Origin: Prosopocoilus inquinatus
Lineage: Eukaryota > Arthropoda > Insecta > Coleoptera > Lucanidae
Assembly (NCBI GenBank): GCA_036172665.1
Contig: CM069875.1
Location: forward strand, 17,081,806-17,145,805
Reading direction: 5' to 3'
Length of the DNA stretch: 64,000 nucleotides
In this document: piece after piece, positions 51,200-62,696 of the stretch
Position numbering within the stretch: the stretch's first letter is position 1
Layout of the letters: each line of letters starts with the position of its first letter
Program-made: the position numbers and the translations under genes
Notes under the pieces: model-generated
The model's database searches: none
Told to the model about the DNA's origin: nothing
Seen by the model: the letters and a program-made list of their open reading frames with translations, nothing else

Positions 51200-52119
51200 C
51201 AAACGTCAAATAACATGTTAGATAAGTAAGGATCGTTTAGATACATCACAGGAACAACGCTAATGCGTGTTGTTTCGTTTAAAACTATTTCCAGCTTCTG
51301 CTGCGTCCGAGAACGTCGTATCTCACATCAGAGCTACTGGAGTCCAACGAAACGCCAAATAACATTATAGATGAGTAAGGATCGATTAGATACAGCACAG
51401 GAACAACGCTAATACGTGTTGTTTCGTTTAAAACTATTTCCAGCTCCTGCTGCGTCCAAAAACTTTGTATCTCTCATCAGAGTTACTGGAGTCCGTCCAA
51501 ACGTCAAATAACATGATAGATGAGTAAGGATCGATTAGTTACATCACAGGAACAACGCTAATATGTGTTGTTTCGTTTAAAACTATTTCCAGCTGCTGCT
51601 GCGTCCGAAAATTTCGTATCTCACATTAGAGTTACTGGAGTCCATCGAAACGTCAAATAACATAGTAGCTAAGTAAGGATCGATTAGATACATCACAGGA
51701 ACAACGCTAATACGTGTTGTTTCGTTCAAAACTATTTCCAGCTCCTGCTGCGTCCAAAAACTTCGTATCTCACATCGGAGTTACTAGAGTCCATCGAAAT
51801 GTCAAATAACATGATAGATGAGTAAGGATCGATTAGATACATCACAGGAACAACGCTAATGCGTGTTGTTTCGTTTAAAACTATTTCCAGCTTCAGCTGC
51901 GTCCGAGAACTTCGTATCTCACTTCAGAGTTACTGGAGTCCATCCAAACGTCAAATAACATGATAGATGAGTAAGGATCGATTAGATACATCACAGGAAC
52001 AACGCTAATGCGTGTTGTTTCATTTAAAACTATTTCCAGCTTCTGCTGCGTCCGATAATTTCGTATCTCACATCAGAGTTACTGGAGTCCATCCAAACGT
52101 CAAATAACATGTTAGATAA
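51200..52119. repeat. Mosaic stretch between the 40-unit and 32-unit blocks
   Basis: Six satellite units. The first ones resemble 45,729 onward (GAGAACGTCG, then GATACAGCACAGG). The middle ones resemble 43,496-43,790 (TATGTG / GCTGCTGCTGCG, then CATCGGAG with GAAATGTC). The last are TTCAGCTG and CCGATAAT units. The unit at about 51,377 joins a CCAAAAACTTTG front to a CTCTCATC / GAGTCCGTCC back and looks hybrid. Confidence 0.72.
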
Positions 52120-55100
52120 GTAAGGATCGATTAGATACATCACAGGAACAACGCTAATACGTGTTGTTTCGTTCAAAACTATTTCCAGCTTCTACTGCGT
52201 CCGAGAACTTTGTATCTCTCATCAGAGTTACTGGAGTCCGTCCAAACGTCAAATAACATGATAGATGAGTAAGGATCGATTAGATACATCACAGGAACAA
52301 CGCTAATGCGTGTTGTTTCATTTAAAACTATTTCCAGCTTCTGCTGCGTCCGGTAATTTCGTATCTCACATCAAAGTTTCTGGAGGTCATCCAAACGTCA
52401 AATAATATGATAGATGGGTAAGGATCGATTAGATACATCACAGGAACAACGCTAATGCGTGTTGTTTCGTTTAAAACTATTTCCAGCTTCAGCTGCGTCC
52501 GAAAACGTCGTATCTCACATCAGAGTTACTGGAGTCCATCGAAACGCCAAATAACATGATAGATGAGTAAGGATCGATTAGATACATCACAGGAACAACG
52601 CTAATGCGTGTTGTTTCGTTTAAAACTATTTCCAGCATCTGCTGCGTCCGAAAATTTCGTATCTCACATCAAAGTTACTGGAGTCCATCGAAACGCCAAA
52701 TAACATGTTAGATAAGTAAGGATCGATTAGATACATCACAGGAACAACGCTAATACGTGTTGTTTCGTTTAAAACTATTTCCAGCTCCTGCTGCGTCCAA
52801 AAACTTTGTATCTCACCTCAGACTTACTGGAGTCCATCCAAACGTCAAATAACATGTTAGATAAGTAAGGATCGATTAGATACATCACAGGAACAACGCT
52901 AATGCGTGTTGTTTCATTTAAAACTATTTCCAGCTTCTGCTGCGTCCGATAATTTCGTATCTCACATCAGAGTTACTGGAGTTCATCCAAACGTCAAATA
53001 ACATGTTAGATAAGTAAGGATCGTTTAGATACATCACAGGAACAACGCTAATGCGTGTTGTTTCGTTTAAAACTATTTCCAGCTTCTGCTGCGTCCGAGA
53101 ACGTCGTATCTCACATCAGAGCTACTGGAGTCCATCGAAACGCCAAATAACATGATAGATGAGTAAGGATCGATTAGATACATCACAGGAACAACGCTAA
53201 TGCGTGTTGTTTCGTTTAAAACTATTTCCAGCATCTGCTGCGTCCGAAAATTTCGTATCTCACATCAAAGTTACTGGAGTCCATCGAAACGCCAAATAAC
53301 ATGTTAGATAAGTAAGGATCGATTAGATACATCACAGGAACAACGCTAATACGTGTTGTTTCGTTTAAAACTATTTCCAGCTCCTGCTGCGTCCAAAAAC
53401 TTTGTATCTCACCTCAGACTTACTGGAGTCCATCCAAACGTCAAATAACATGTTAGATAAGTAACGATCGTTTAGATACATCACAGGAACAACGCTAATG
53501 CGTGTTGTTTCGTTTAAAACTATTTCCAGCTTCAGCTGCGTCCGAGAACTTCGTATCTCACTTCAGAGTTACTGGAGTCCATCCAAACGTCAAGTAACAT
53601 GATAGATGAGTAAGGATCGATTAGATACATCACAGGAACAACGCTAATACGTGTTGTTTCGTTTAAAACTATTTCCAGCTCCTGCTGCGTCCAAAAATTT
53701 CGTATCTTACATCAGAGTTACTAGAGTCCATCGAAACGTCAAATAACATGATAGATGAGTAAGGATCGATTAGATACATCACAGGAACAAGACGAATACG
53801 TGTTGTTTCGTTTAAAACTATTTCCAGCATCAGCTGCGTCCGAAAACGTCGTATCTCACATCAGAGTTACTGGAGCCCATCCAAACGTCAAATAACATGT
53901 TAGATAAGTAAGGATCGTTTAGATACATCACAGGAACAACGCTAATGCGTGTTGTTTCGTTTAAAACTATTTCCAGCTTCTGCTGCGTCCGAAAATTTCG
54001 TATCTCACATCAGAGATACTGGAGTCCATCCAAACGTCAAATAACATGATAGATGAGTAAGGATCGATTAGATACATCACAGGAACAACGCTAATATGTG
54101 TTGTTTCGTTTAAAACTATTTCCAGCTCCTGCTGCGTCCAAAAACTTCTTATCTCACATCAGAGTTACTAGAGTCCATCGAAACGTCAAATAACATGATA
54201 GATGAGTAAGGATCGATTAGATACATCACAGGAACAACGCTAATGCGTGTTGTTTCATTTAAAACTATTTCCAGCTTCTGCTGCGTCCGAAAACGTCGTA
54301 TCTCACATCAGAGCTACTGGAGTCCATCGAAACGCCAAATAACATGATAGATGAGTAAGGATCGATTAGTTACATCACAGGAACAACGCTAATGCGTGTT
54401 GTTTCGTTTAAAACTATTTCCAGCTTCAGCTGCGTCCGAGAACTTCGTATCTCACTTCAGAGTTACTGGAGTCCATCCAAACGTCAAATAACATGATAGA
54501 TGAGTAAGGATCGATTAGATACATCACAGGAACAACGCTAATGCGTGTTGTTTCGTTTAAAACTATTTCCAGCTTCAGCTGCGTCCGAGAACTTCGTATC
54601 TCACTTCAGAGTTACTGGAGTCCATCCAAACGTCAAATAACATGATAGATGAGTAAGGATCGATTAGATACATCACAGGAACAACGCTAATGCGTGTTGT
54701 TTCATTTAAAACTATTTCCAGCTTCTGCTGCGTCCGATAATTTCGTATCTCACATCAGAGTTACTGGAGTCCATCCAAACGTCAAATAACATGATAGATA
54801 AGTAAGGATCGATTAGATACATCACAGGAACAAGACGAATACGTGTTGTTTCGTTCAAAACTACTTCCAGCTTCTGCTGCGTCCGAGAACTTTGTATCTC
54901 ACTCAGAGTTACTGGAGTCCATTCAAACGTCAAATAACATGATAGATGAGTAAGGATCGATTAGATACATCACAGGAACAAGGCTAATACGTGTTGTTTC
55001 GTTTAAAACTATTTCCAGCATCAGCTGCGTCCGAAAACGTCGTATCTCACATCAAAGTTACTGGAGTCCATCCAAACATCAAATAACATGTTAGATAAGT

Positions 55101-56886
55101 AAGGATCGATTAGATACATCACAGGAACAACGCTAATACGTGTTGTTTCGTTTAAAACTATTTCCAGCTCCTGCTGCGTCCAAAAACTTTGTATCTCACA
55201 TCAGACTTACTGGAGTCCATCCAAACGTCAAATAACATGTTAGATAAGTAAGGATCGATTAGATACATCACAGGAACAACGCTAATGCGTGTTGTTTCAT
55301 TTAAAACTATTTCCAGCTCCTGCTGCGTCCAAAAACTTCGTATCTCACATCGGAGTTACTAGAGTCCATCGAAACGTCAAATAACATGATAGATGAGTAA
55401 GGATCGATTAGATACATCACAGGAACAACGCTAATACGTGTTGTTTCGTTCAAAACTATTTCCAGCTTCTACTGCGTCCGAGAACTTTGTATCTCTCATC
55501 AGAGTTACTGGAGTCCGTCCAAACGTCAAATAACATGATAGATGAGTAAGGATCGATTAGATACATCACAGGAACAACGCTAATGCGTGTTGTTTCGTTT
55601 AAAACTATTTCCAGCTTCTGCTGCGTCCGAAAATTTCGTATCTCACATCAAAGTTACTGGAGTCCATCGAAACGCCAAATAACATGATAGATGAATAAGG
55701 ATCGATTAGATACATCACAGGAACAACGCTAATGCGTGTTGTTTCGTTTAAAACTATTTCCAGCTTCAGCTGCGTCCGAGAAATTCGTACCTCACTTCAG
55801 AGTTACTGGAGCCCATCCAAACGTCAAATAACATGATAGATGAGTAAGGATCGATTACATATATCACAGGAACAACGCTAATGCGTGTTGTTTCATTTAA
55901 AACTATTTCCAGCTTCTGCTGCGTCCGAAAATTTCGAATCTCACATCAGAGTTACTGGAGTCCATCGAAACGTCAAATAACATAGTAGATAAGTAAGGAT
56001 CGATTAGATACAGCACAGGAACAACGCTAATACGTGTTGTTTCGTTTAAAACTATTTCCAGCTCCTGCTGCGTCCAAAAGCTTTGTATCTCACATCAGAC
56101 TTACTGGAGTCCATCCAAACGTCAAATAACATGTTAGATAAGTAAGGATCGTTTAGATACATCACAGGAACAACGCTAATACGTGTTGTTTCGTTCAAAA
56201 CTATTTCCAGCTTCTACTGCGTCCGAGAACTTTGTATCTCTCATCAGAGTTACTGGAGTCCGTCAAAAAGTCAAATAACATGATAGATGAGAAAGGATCG
56301 ATTAGTTACATCACAGGAACAACGCTAATATGTGTTGTTTCGTTTAAAACTATTTCCAGCTGCTGCTGCGTCCGAAAATTTCGAATCTCACATCAGAGTT
56401 ACTGGAGTCCATCGAAACGTCAAATAACATAGTAGATAAGTAAGGATCGATTAGATACAGCACAGGAACAACGCTAATACGTGTTGTTTCGTTTAAAACT
56501 ATTTCCAGCTCCTGCTGCGTCCAAAAACTTTGTATCTCACATCAGACTTACTGGAGTCCATCCAAACGTCAAATAACATGTTAGATAAGTAAGGATCGAT
56601 TAGATACATCACAGGAACAACGCTAATGCGTGTTGTTTCATTTAAAACTATTTCCAGCTCCTGCTGCGTCCGAGGACTTCGTATCTCACTTCAGAGTTAC
56701 TGGAGTCCATCCAAACGTCAAATAACATGATAGATGAGTAAGGATCGATTAGATACATCACAGGAACAACGCTAATGCGTGTTGTTTCATTTAAAACTAT
56801 TTCCAGCTTCTGCTGCGTCCGATAATTTCGTATCTCACATCAGAGTTACTGGAGTCCATCCAAACGTCAAATAACATGTTAGATAA
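52120..56886. repeat. 32-unit block of the right end, first copy
   Basis: The order of units recurs from 56,887. The displacement is 4,767 bp for 52,120 to about 53,150, 4,618 bp for about 53,420-55,440, and 4,767 bp for about 55,440-56,375. The one-unit steps come from two units here (53,163 and 53,312) against one there (57,930), and from an extra AAAGCG-type unit near 60,018 in the second copy. Shared private markers are GTAACGATCG (53,461 and 58,079), CTTCTTATC, the 148-bp unit, GATTACATATATC and GTCAAAAAGTC. Confidence 0.83.
54802..54949. repeat. 148-bp variant monomer (1-bp deletion), copy 1
   Basis: CTCACATCAGAG is shortened to CTCACTCAGAG. The unit also has CTACTTCCAGC where nearly all others have CTATTTCCAGC. 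The next unit starts at 54,950, confirming a length of 148. The deletion removes an in-frame stop on the minus strand and so creates a meaningless reading frame. Confidence 0.93.
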
Positions 56887-59800
56887 GTAAGGATCGATTA
56901 GATACATCACAGGAACAACGCTAATACGTGTTGTTTCGTTCAAAACTATTTCCAGCTTCTACTGCGTCCGAGAACTTTGTATCTCTCATCAGAGTTACTG
57001 GAGTCCGTCCAAACGTCAAATAACATGATAGATGAGTAAGGATCGATTAGATACATCACAGGAACAACGCTAATGCGTGTTGTTTCATTTAAAACTATTT
57101 CCAGCTTCTGCTGCGTCCGGTAATTTCGTATCTCACATCAGAGTTACTGGAGGTCATCCAAACGTCAAATAATATGATAGATGGGTAAGGATCGATTAGA
57201 TACATCACAGGAACAACGCTAATGCGTGTTGTTTCGTTTAAAACTATTTCCAGCTTCAGCTGCGTCCGAAAACGTCGTATCTCACATCAGAGTTACTGGA
57301 GTCCATCGAAACGCCAAATAACATGATAGATGAGTAAGGATCGATTAGATACATCACAGGAACAACGCTAATGCGTGTTGTTTCGTTTAAAACTATTTCC
57401 AGCATCTGCTGCGTCCGAAAATTTCGTATCTCACATCAAAGTTACTGGAGTCCATCGAAACGCCAAATAACATGTTAGATAAGTAAGGATCGATTAGATA
57501 CATCACAGGAACAACGCTAATACGTGTTGTTTCGTTTAAAACTATTTCCAGCTCCTGCTGCGTCCAAAAACTTTGTATCTCACCTCAGACTTACTGGAGT
57601 CCATCCAAACGTCAAATAACATGTTAGATAAGTAAGGATCGATTAGATACATCACAGGAACAACGCTAATGCGTGTTGTTTCATTTAAAACTATTTCCAG
57701 CTTCTGCTGCGTCCGATAATTTCGTATCTCACATCAGAGTTACTGGAGTCCATCCAAACGTCAAATAACATGTTAGATAAGTAAGGATCGTTTAGATACA
57801 TCACAGGAACAACGCTAATGCGTGTTGTTTCGTTTAAAACTATTTCCAGCTTCTGCTGCGTCCGAGAACGTCGTATCTCACATCAGAGCTACTGGAGTCC
57901 ATCGAAACGCCAAATAACATTATAGATGAGTAAGGATCGATTAGATACAGCACAGGAACAACGCTAATACGTGTTGTTTCGTTTAAAACTATTTCCAGCT
58001 CCTGCTGCGTCCAAAAACTTTGTATCTCACATCAGACTTACTGGAGTCCATCCAAACGTCAAATAACATGTTAGATAAGTAACGATCGTTTAGATACATC
58101 ACAGGAACAACGCTAATGCGTGTTGTTTCGTTTAAAACTATTTCCAGCTTCAGCTGCGTCCGAGAACTTCGTATCTCATTTCAGAGTTACTGGAGTCCAT
58201 CCAAACGTCAAGTAACATGATAGATGAGTAAGGATCGATTAGATACATCACAGGAACAACGCTAATACGTGTTGTTTCGTTTAAAACTATTTCCAGCTCC
58301 TGCTGCGTCCAAAAATTTCGTATCTCACATCAGAGTTACTAGAGTCCATCGAAACGTCAAATAACATGATAGATGAGTAAGGATCGATTAGATACATCAC
58401 AGGAACAAGACGAATACGTGTTGTTTCGTTTAAAACTATTTCCAGCATCAGCTGCGTCCGAAAACGTCGTATCTCACATCAGAGTTACTGGAGTCCATCC
58501 AAACGTCAAATAACATGTTAGATAAGTAAGGATCGTTTAGATACATCACAGGAACAACGCTAATGCGTGTTGTTTCGTTTAAAACTATTTCCAGCTTCTG
58601 CTGCGTCCGAAAATTTCGTATCTCACATCAGAGATACTGGAGTCCATCCAAACGTCAAATAACATGATAGATGAGTAAGGATCGATTAGATACATCACAG
58701 GAACAACGCTAATATGTGTTGTTTCGTTTAAAACTATTTCCAGCTCCTGCTGCGTCCAAAAACTTCTTATCTCACATCAGAGTTACTAGAGTCCATCGAA
58801 ACGTCAAATAACATGATAGATGAGTAAGGATCGATTAGATACATCACAGGAACAACGCTAATGCGTGTTGTTTCATTTAAAACTATTTCCAGCTTCTGCT
58901 GCGTCCGAAAACGTCGTATCTCACATCAGAGCTACTAGAGTCCATCGAAACGCCAAATAACATGATAGATGAGTAAGGATCGATTAGTTACATCACAGGA
59001 ACAACGCTAATGCGTGTTGTTTCGTTTAAAACTATTTCCAGCTTCAGCTGCGTCCGAGAACTTCGTATCTCACTTCAGAGTTACTGGAGTCCATCCAAAC
59101 GTCAAATAACATGATAGATGAGTAAGGATCGATTAGATACATCACAGGAACAACGCTAATGCGTGTTGTTTCGTTTAAAACTATTTCCAGCTTCAGCTGC
59201 GTCCGAGAACTTCGTATCTCACTTCAGAGTTACTGGAGTCCATCCAAACGTCAAATAACATGATAGATGAGTAAGGATCGATTAGATACATCACAGGAAC
59301 AACGCCAATGCGTGTTGTTTCATTTAAAACTATTTCCAGCTTCCGCTGCGTCCGATAATTTCGTATCTCACATCAGAGTTACTGGAGTCCATCCAAACGT
59401 CAAATAACATGATAGATAAGTAAGGATCGATTAGATACATCACAGGAACAAGACGAATACGTGTTGTTTCGTTCAAAACTACTTCCAGCTTCTGCTGCGT
59501 CCGAGAACTTTGTATCTCACTCAGAGTTACTGGAGTCCATTCAAACGTCAAATAACATGATAGATGAGTAAGGATCGATTAGATACATCACAGGAACAAG
59601 GCTAATACGTGTTGTTTCGTTTAAAACTATTTCCAGCATCAGCTGCGTCCGAAAACGTCGTATCTCACATCAAAGTTACTGGAGTCCATCCAAACATCAA
59701 ATAACATGTTAGATAAGTAAGGATCGATTAGATACATCACAGGAACAACGCTAATACGTGTTGTTTCGTTTAAAACTATTTCCAGCTCCTGCTGCGTCCA

Positions 59801-61145
59801 GAAACTTTGTATCTCACATCAGACTTACTGGAGTCCATCCAAACGTCAAATAACATGTTAGATAAGTAAGGATCGATTAGATACATCACAGGAACAACGC
59901 TAATGCGTGTTCTTTCATTTAAAACTATTTCCAGCTCCTGCTGCGTCCAAAAACTTCGTATCTCACATCGGAGTTACTAGAGTCCATCGAAACGTCAAAT
60001 AACATGATAGATGAGTAAGGATCGATTAGATACATCACAGGAACAACACTAAAGCGTGTTGTTTCATTTAAAACTATTTCCAGCTTCTGCTGCGTCCGAA
60101 AACGTCGTATCTCACATCAGAGTTACTGGAGTCCATCGAAACGCCAAATAACATGTTAGATAAGTAAGGATCGTTTAGATAAATCACAGGAACAACGCTA
60201 ATACGTGTTGTTTCGTTCAAAACTATTTCCAGCTTCTACTGCGTCCGAGAACTTTGTATCTCTCATCAGAGTTACTGGAGTCCGTCCAAACGTCAAATAA
60301 CATGATAGATGAGTAAGGATCGATTAGATACATCACAGGAACAACGCTAATGCGTGTTGTTTCGTTTAAAACTATTTCCAGCTTCTGCTGCGTCCGAAAA
60401 TTTCGTATCTCACATCAAAGTTACTGGAGTCCATCGAAACGCCAAATAACATGATAGATGAATAAGGATCGATTAGATACATCACAGGAACAACGCTAAT
60501 GCGTGTTGTTTCGTTTAAAACTATTTCCAGCTTCAGCTGCGTCCGAGAAATTCGTACCTCACTTCAGAGTTACTGGAGCCCATCCAAACGTCAAATAACA
60601 TGATAGATGAGTAAGGATCGATTACATATATCACAGGAACAACGCTAATGCGTGTTGTTTCATTTAAAACTATTTCCAGCTTCTGCTGCGTCCGAAAATT
60701 TCGAATCTCACATCAGAGTTACTGGAGTCCATCGAAACGTCAAATAACATAGTAGATAAGTAAGGATCGATTAGATACAGCACAGGAACAACGCTAATAC
60801 GTGTTGTTTCGTTTAAAACTATTTCCAGCTCCTGCTGCGTCCAAAAACTTTGTATCTCACATCAGACTTACTGGAGTCCATCCAAACGTCAAATAACATG
60901 TTAGATAAGTAAGGATCGTTTAGATACATCACAGGAACAACGCTAATACGTGTTGTTTCGTTCAAAACTATTTCCAGCTTCTACTGCGTCCGAGAACTTT
61001 GTATCTCTCATCAGAGTTACTGGAGTCCGTCAAAAAGTCAAATAACATGATAGATGAGTAAGGATCGATTAGTTACATCACAGGAACAACGCTAATATGT
61101 GTTGTTTCGTTTAAAACTATTTCCAGCTGCTGCTGCGTCCGAAAA
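56887..61145. repeat. 32-unit block of the right end, second copy
   Basis: Counterpart of 52,120-56,375. Private changes include AACGCCAATGCG near 59,305, CTTCCGCTGCG near 59,343, CCAGAAACTTTG near 59,800, GTTCTTTCATT near 59,911, AACACTAAAGCG near 60,048 and GATAAATCAC near 60,180. Its first part recurs again at 62,846 to the window end (+5,959 bp). Confidence 0.83.
59420..59567. repeat. 148-bp variant monomer, copy 2
   Basis: Same 1-bp deletion and CTACTTCC change as at 54,802, displaced by 4,618 bp. Confidence 0.93.
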
Positions 61146-62696
61146 TTTCGTATCTCACATTAGAGTTACTGGAGTCCATCGAAACGTCAAATAACATAGT
61201 AGCTAAGTAAGGATCGATTAGATACATCACAGGAACAACGCTAATACGTGTTGTTTCGTTCAAAACTATTTCCAGCTCCTGCTGCGTCCAAAAACTTCGT
61301 ATCTCACATCGGAGTTACTAGAGTCCATCGAAATGTCAAATAACATGATAGATGAGTAAGGATCGATTAGATACATCACAGGAACAACGCTAATGCGTGT
61401 TGTTTCGTTTAAAACTATTTCCAGCTTCAGCTGCGTCCGAGAACTTCGTATCACACTTCAGAGTTACTGGAGGACATCCAAACGTCAAATAACATGATAG
61501 ATGAGTAAGGATCGATTAGATACATCACAGGAACAACGCTAATGCGTGTTGTTTCGTTTAAAACTATTTCCAGCTTCAGCTGCGTCCGAGAACTTCGTAT
61601 CTCACTTCAGAGTTACTGGAGTCCATCCAAACGTCAAGTAACATGATAGATGAGTAAGGATCGATTAGATACATCACAGGAACAACGCTAATGCGTGTTG
61701 TTTCATTTAAAACTATTTCCAGCTTCTGCTGCGTCCGATAATTTCGTATCTCACATCACAGTTACTGGAGTCCATCCAAACGTCAAATAACATGATAGAT
61801 AAGTATGGATCGATTAGATACATCACAAGAACAAGACGAATACGTGTTGTTTCGTTCAAAACTATTTCCAGCTTCTGCTGCGTCCGAGAACTTTGTATCT
61901 CACATCAGAGTTACTGGAGTCCATTCGAGCGTCAAATAACATGATAGATGAGTAAGGATCGATTAGATACATCACAGGAACAAGACGAATACGTGTTGTT
62001 TCGTTCAAAACTATTTCCAGCTTCTGCTGGGTCCGAGAACTTTGTATCTCACATCAGAGTTACTGGAGTCCATTCAAACGTCAAATAACATGATAGATGA
62101 GTAAGGATCGATTAGATACATCACAGGAACAAGGCTAATACGTGTTGTTTCGTTTAAAACTATTTCCAGCATCAGCTGCGTCCGAAAACGTCGTATCTCA
62201 CATCAAAGTTACTGGAGTCCATCCAAACATCAAATAACATGTTAGATAAGTAAGGATCGATTAGATACATCACAGGAACAACGCTAATACGTGTTGTTTC
62301 GTTTAAAATTAATTCCAGCTCCTGCTGCGTCCAAAAACTTCGTATCTCAAATCAGAGTTACTAGAGTCCATCGAAACGTCAAATAACATGATAGATGAGT
62401 AAGGATCGATTAGATACATCACAGGAACAACGCTAATGCGTGTTGTTTCATTTAAAACTATTTCCAGCTTCTGCTGCGTCCGGTAGTTTCGTATCTCACA
62501 TCAGAGTTACTGGAGGTCATCCAAACGTCAAATAACATGATAGATGGGTAAGGATCGATTAGATACATCACAGGAACAACGCTAATGCGTGTTGTTTCGT
62601 TTAAAACTATTTCCAGCTTCAGCTGCGTCCGAGAACTTCGTATCTCACTTCAGAGTTACTGGAGTCCATCCAAACGTCAAATAACATGATAGATGA
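61146..62696. repeat. Right-end stretch resembling the 43.6-44.7 kb region
   Basis: From 61,803 the units match 43,792 onward at +18,011 bp, exactly 121 units minus the two 8-bp and two 1-bp deletions in between. Markers are AAGAACAAGACG, CTGGGTCC, AAGGCTAATACG, AAAATTAATTCC and GATGGGTAAGG. Private changes are GTATGGATCG at 61,803, CATTCGAGCG near 61,926, TATCACACTTC near 61,450 and CCGGTAGTTTCG near 62,483. Confidence 0.78.

Noticed and set aside
54712..54933. 73-codon minus-strand reading frame
   Set aside because: It spans one and a half satellite units and exists only because the 1-bp deletion in the 148-bp unit shifts past a TGA present in normal units. There is no domain, no upstream signal and no context. 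Same for its copy at 59,330-59,551, which differs by one residue.
56232..56432. 66-codon plus-strand reading frame with TTG start
   Set aside because: It depends on one private T-to-A change that removes a stop present in the neighbouring units I read. It would not exist in the duplicated copy at about 61,000.
59330..59551. 73-codon minus-strand reading frame, duplicate
   Set aside because: Copy of the previous frame carried by the 4,618-bp duplication. The match between the two reflects the DNA duplication, not protein conservation.
61266..61454. 62-codon minus-strand reading frame
   Set aside because: A private change (TATCTCAC to TATCACAC) creates a GTG start just after a TGA. The rest is ordinary satellite, not a gene.
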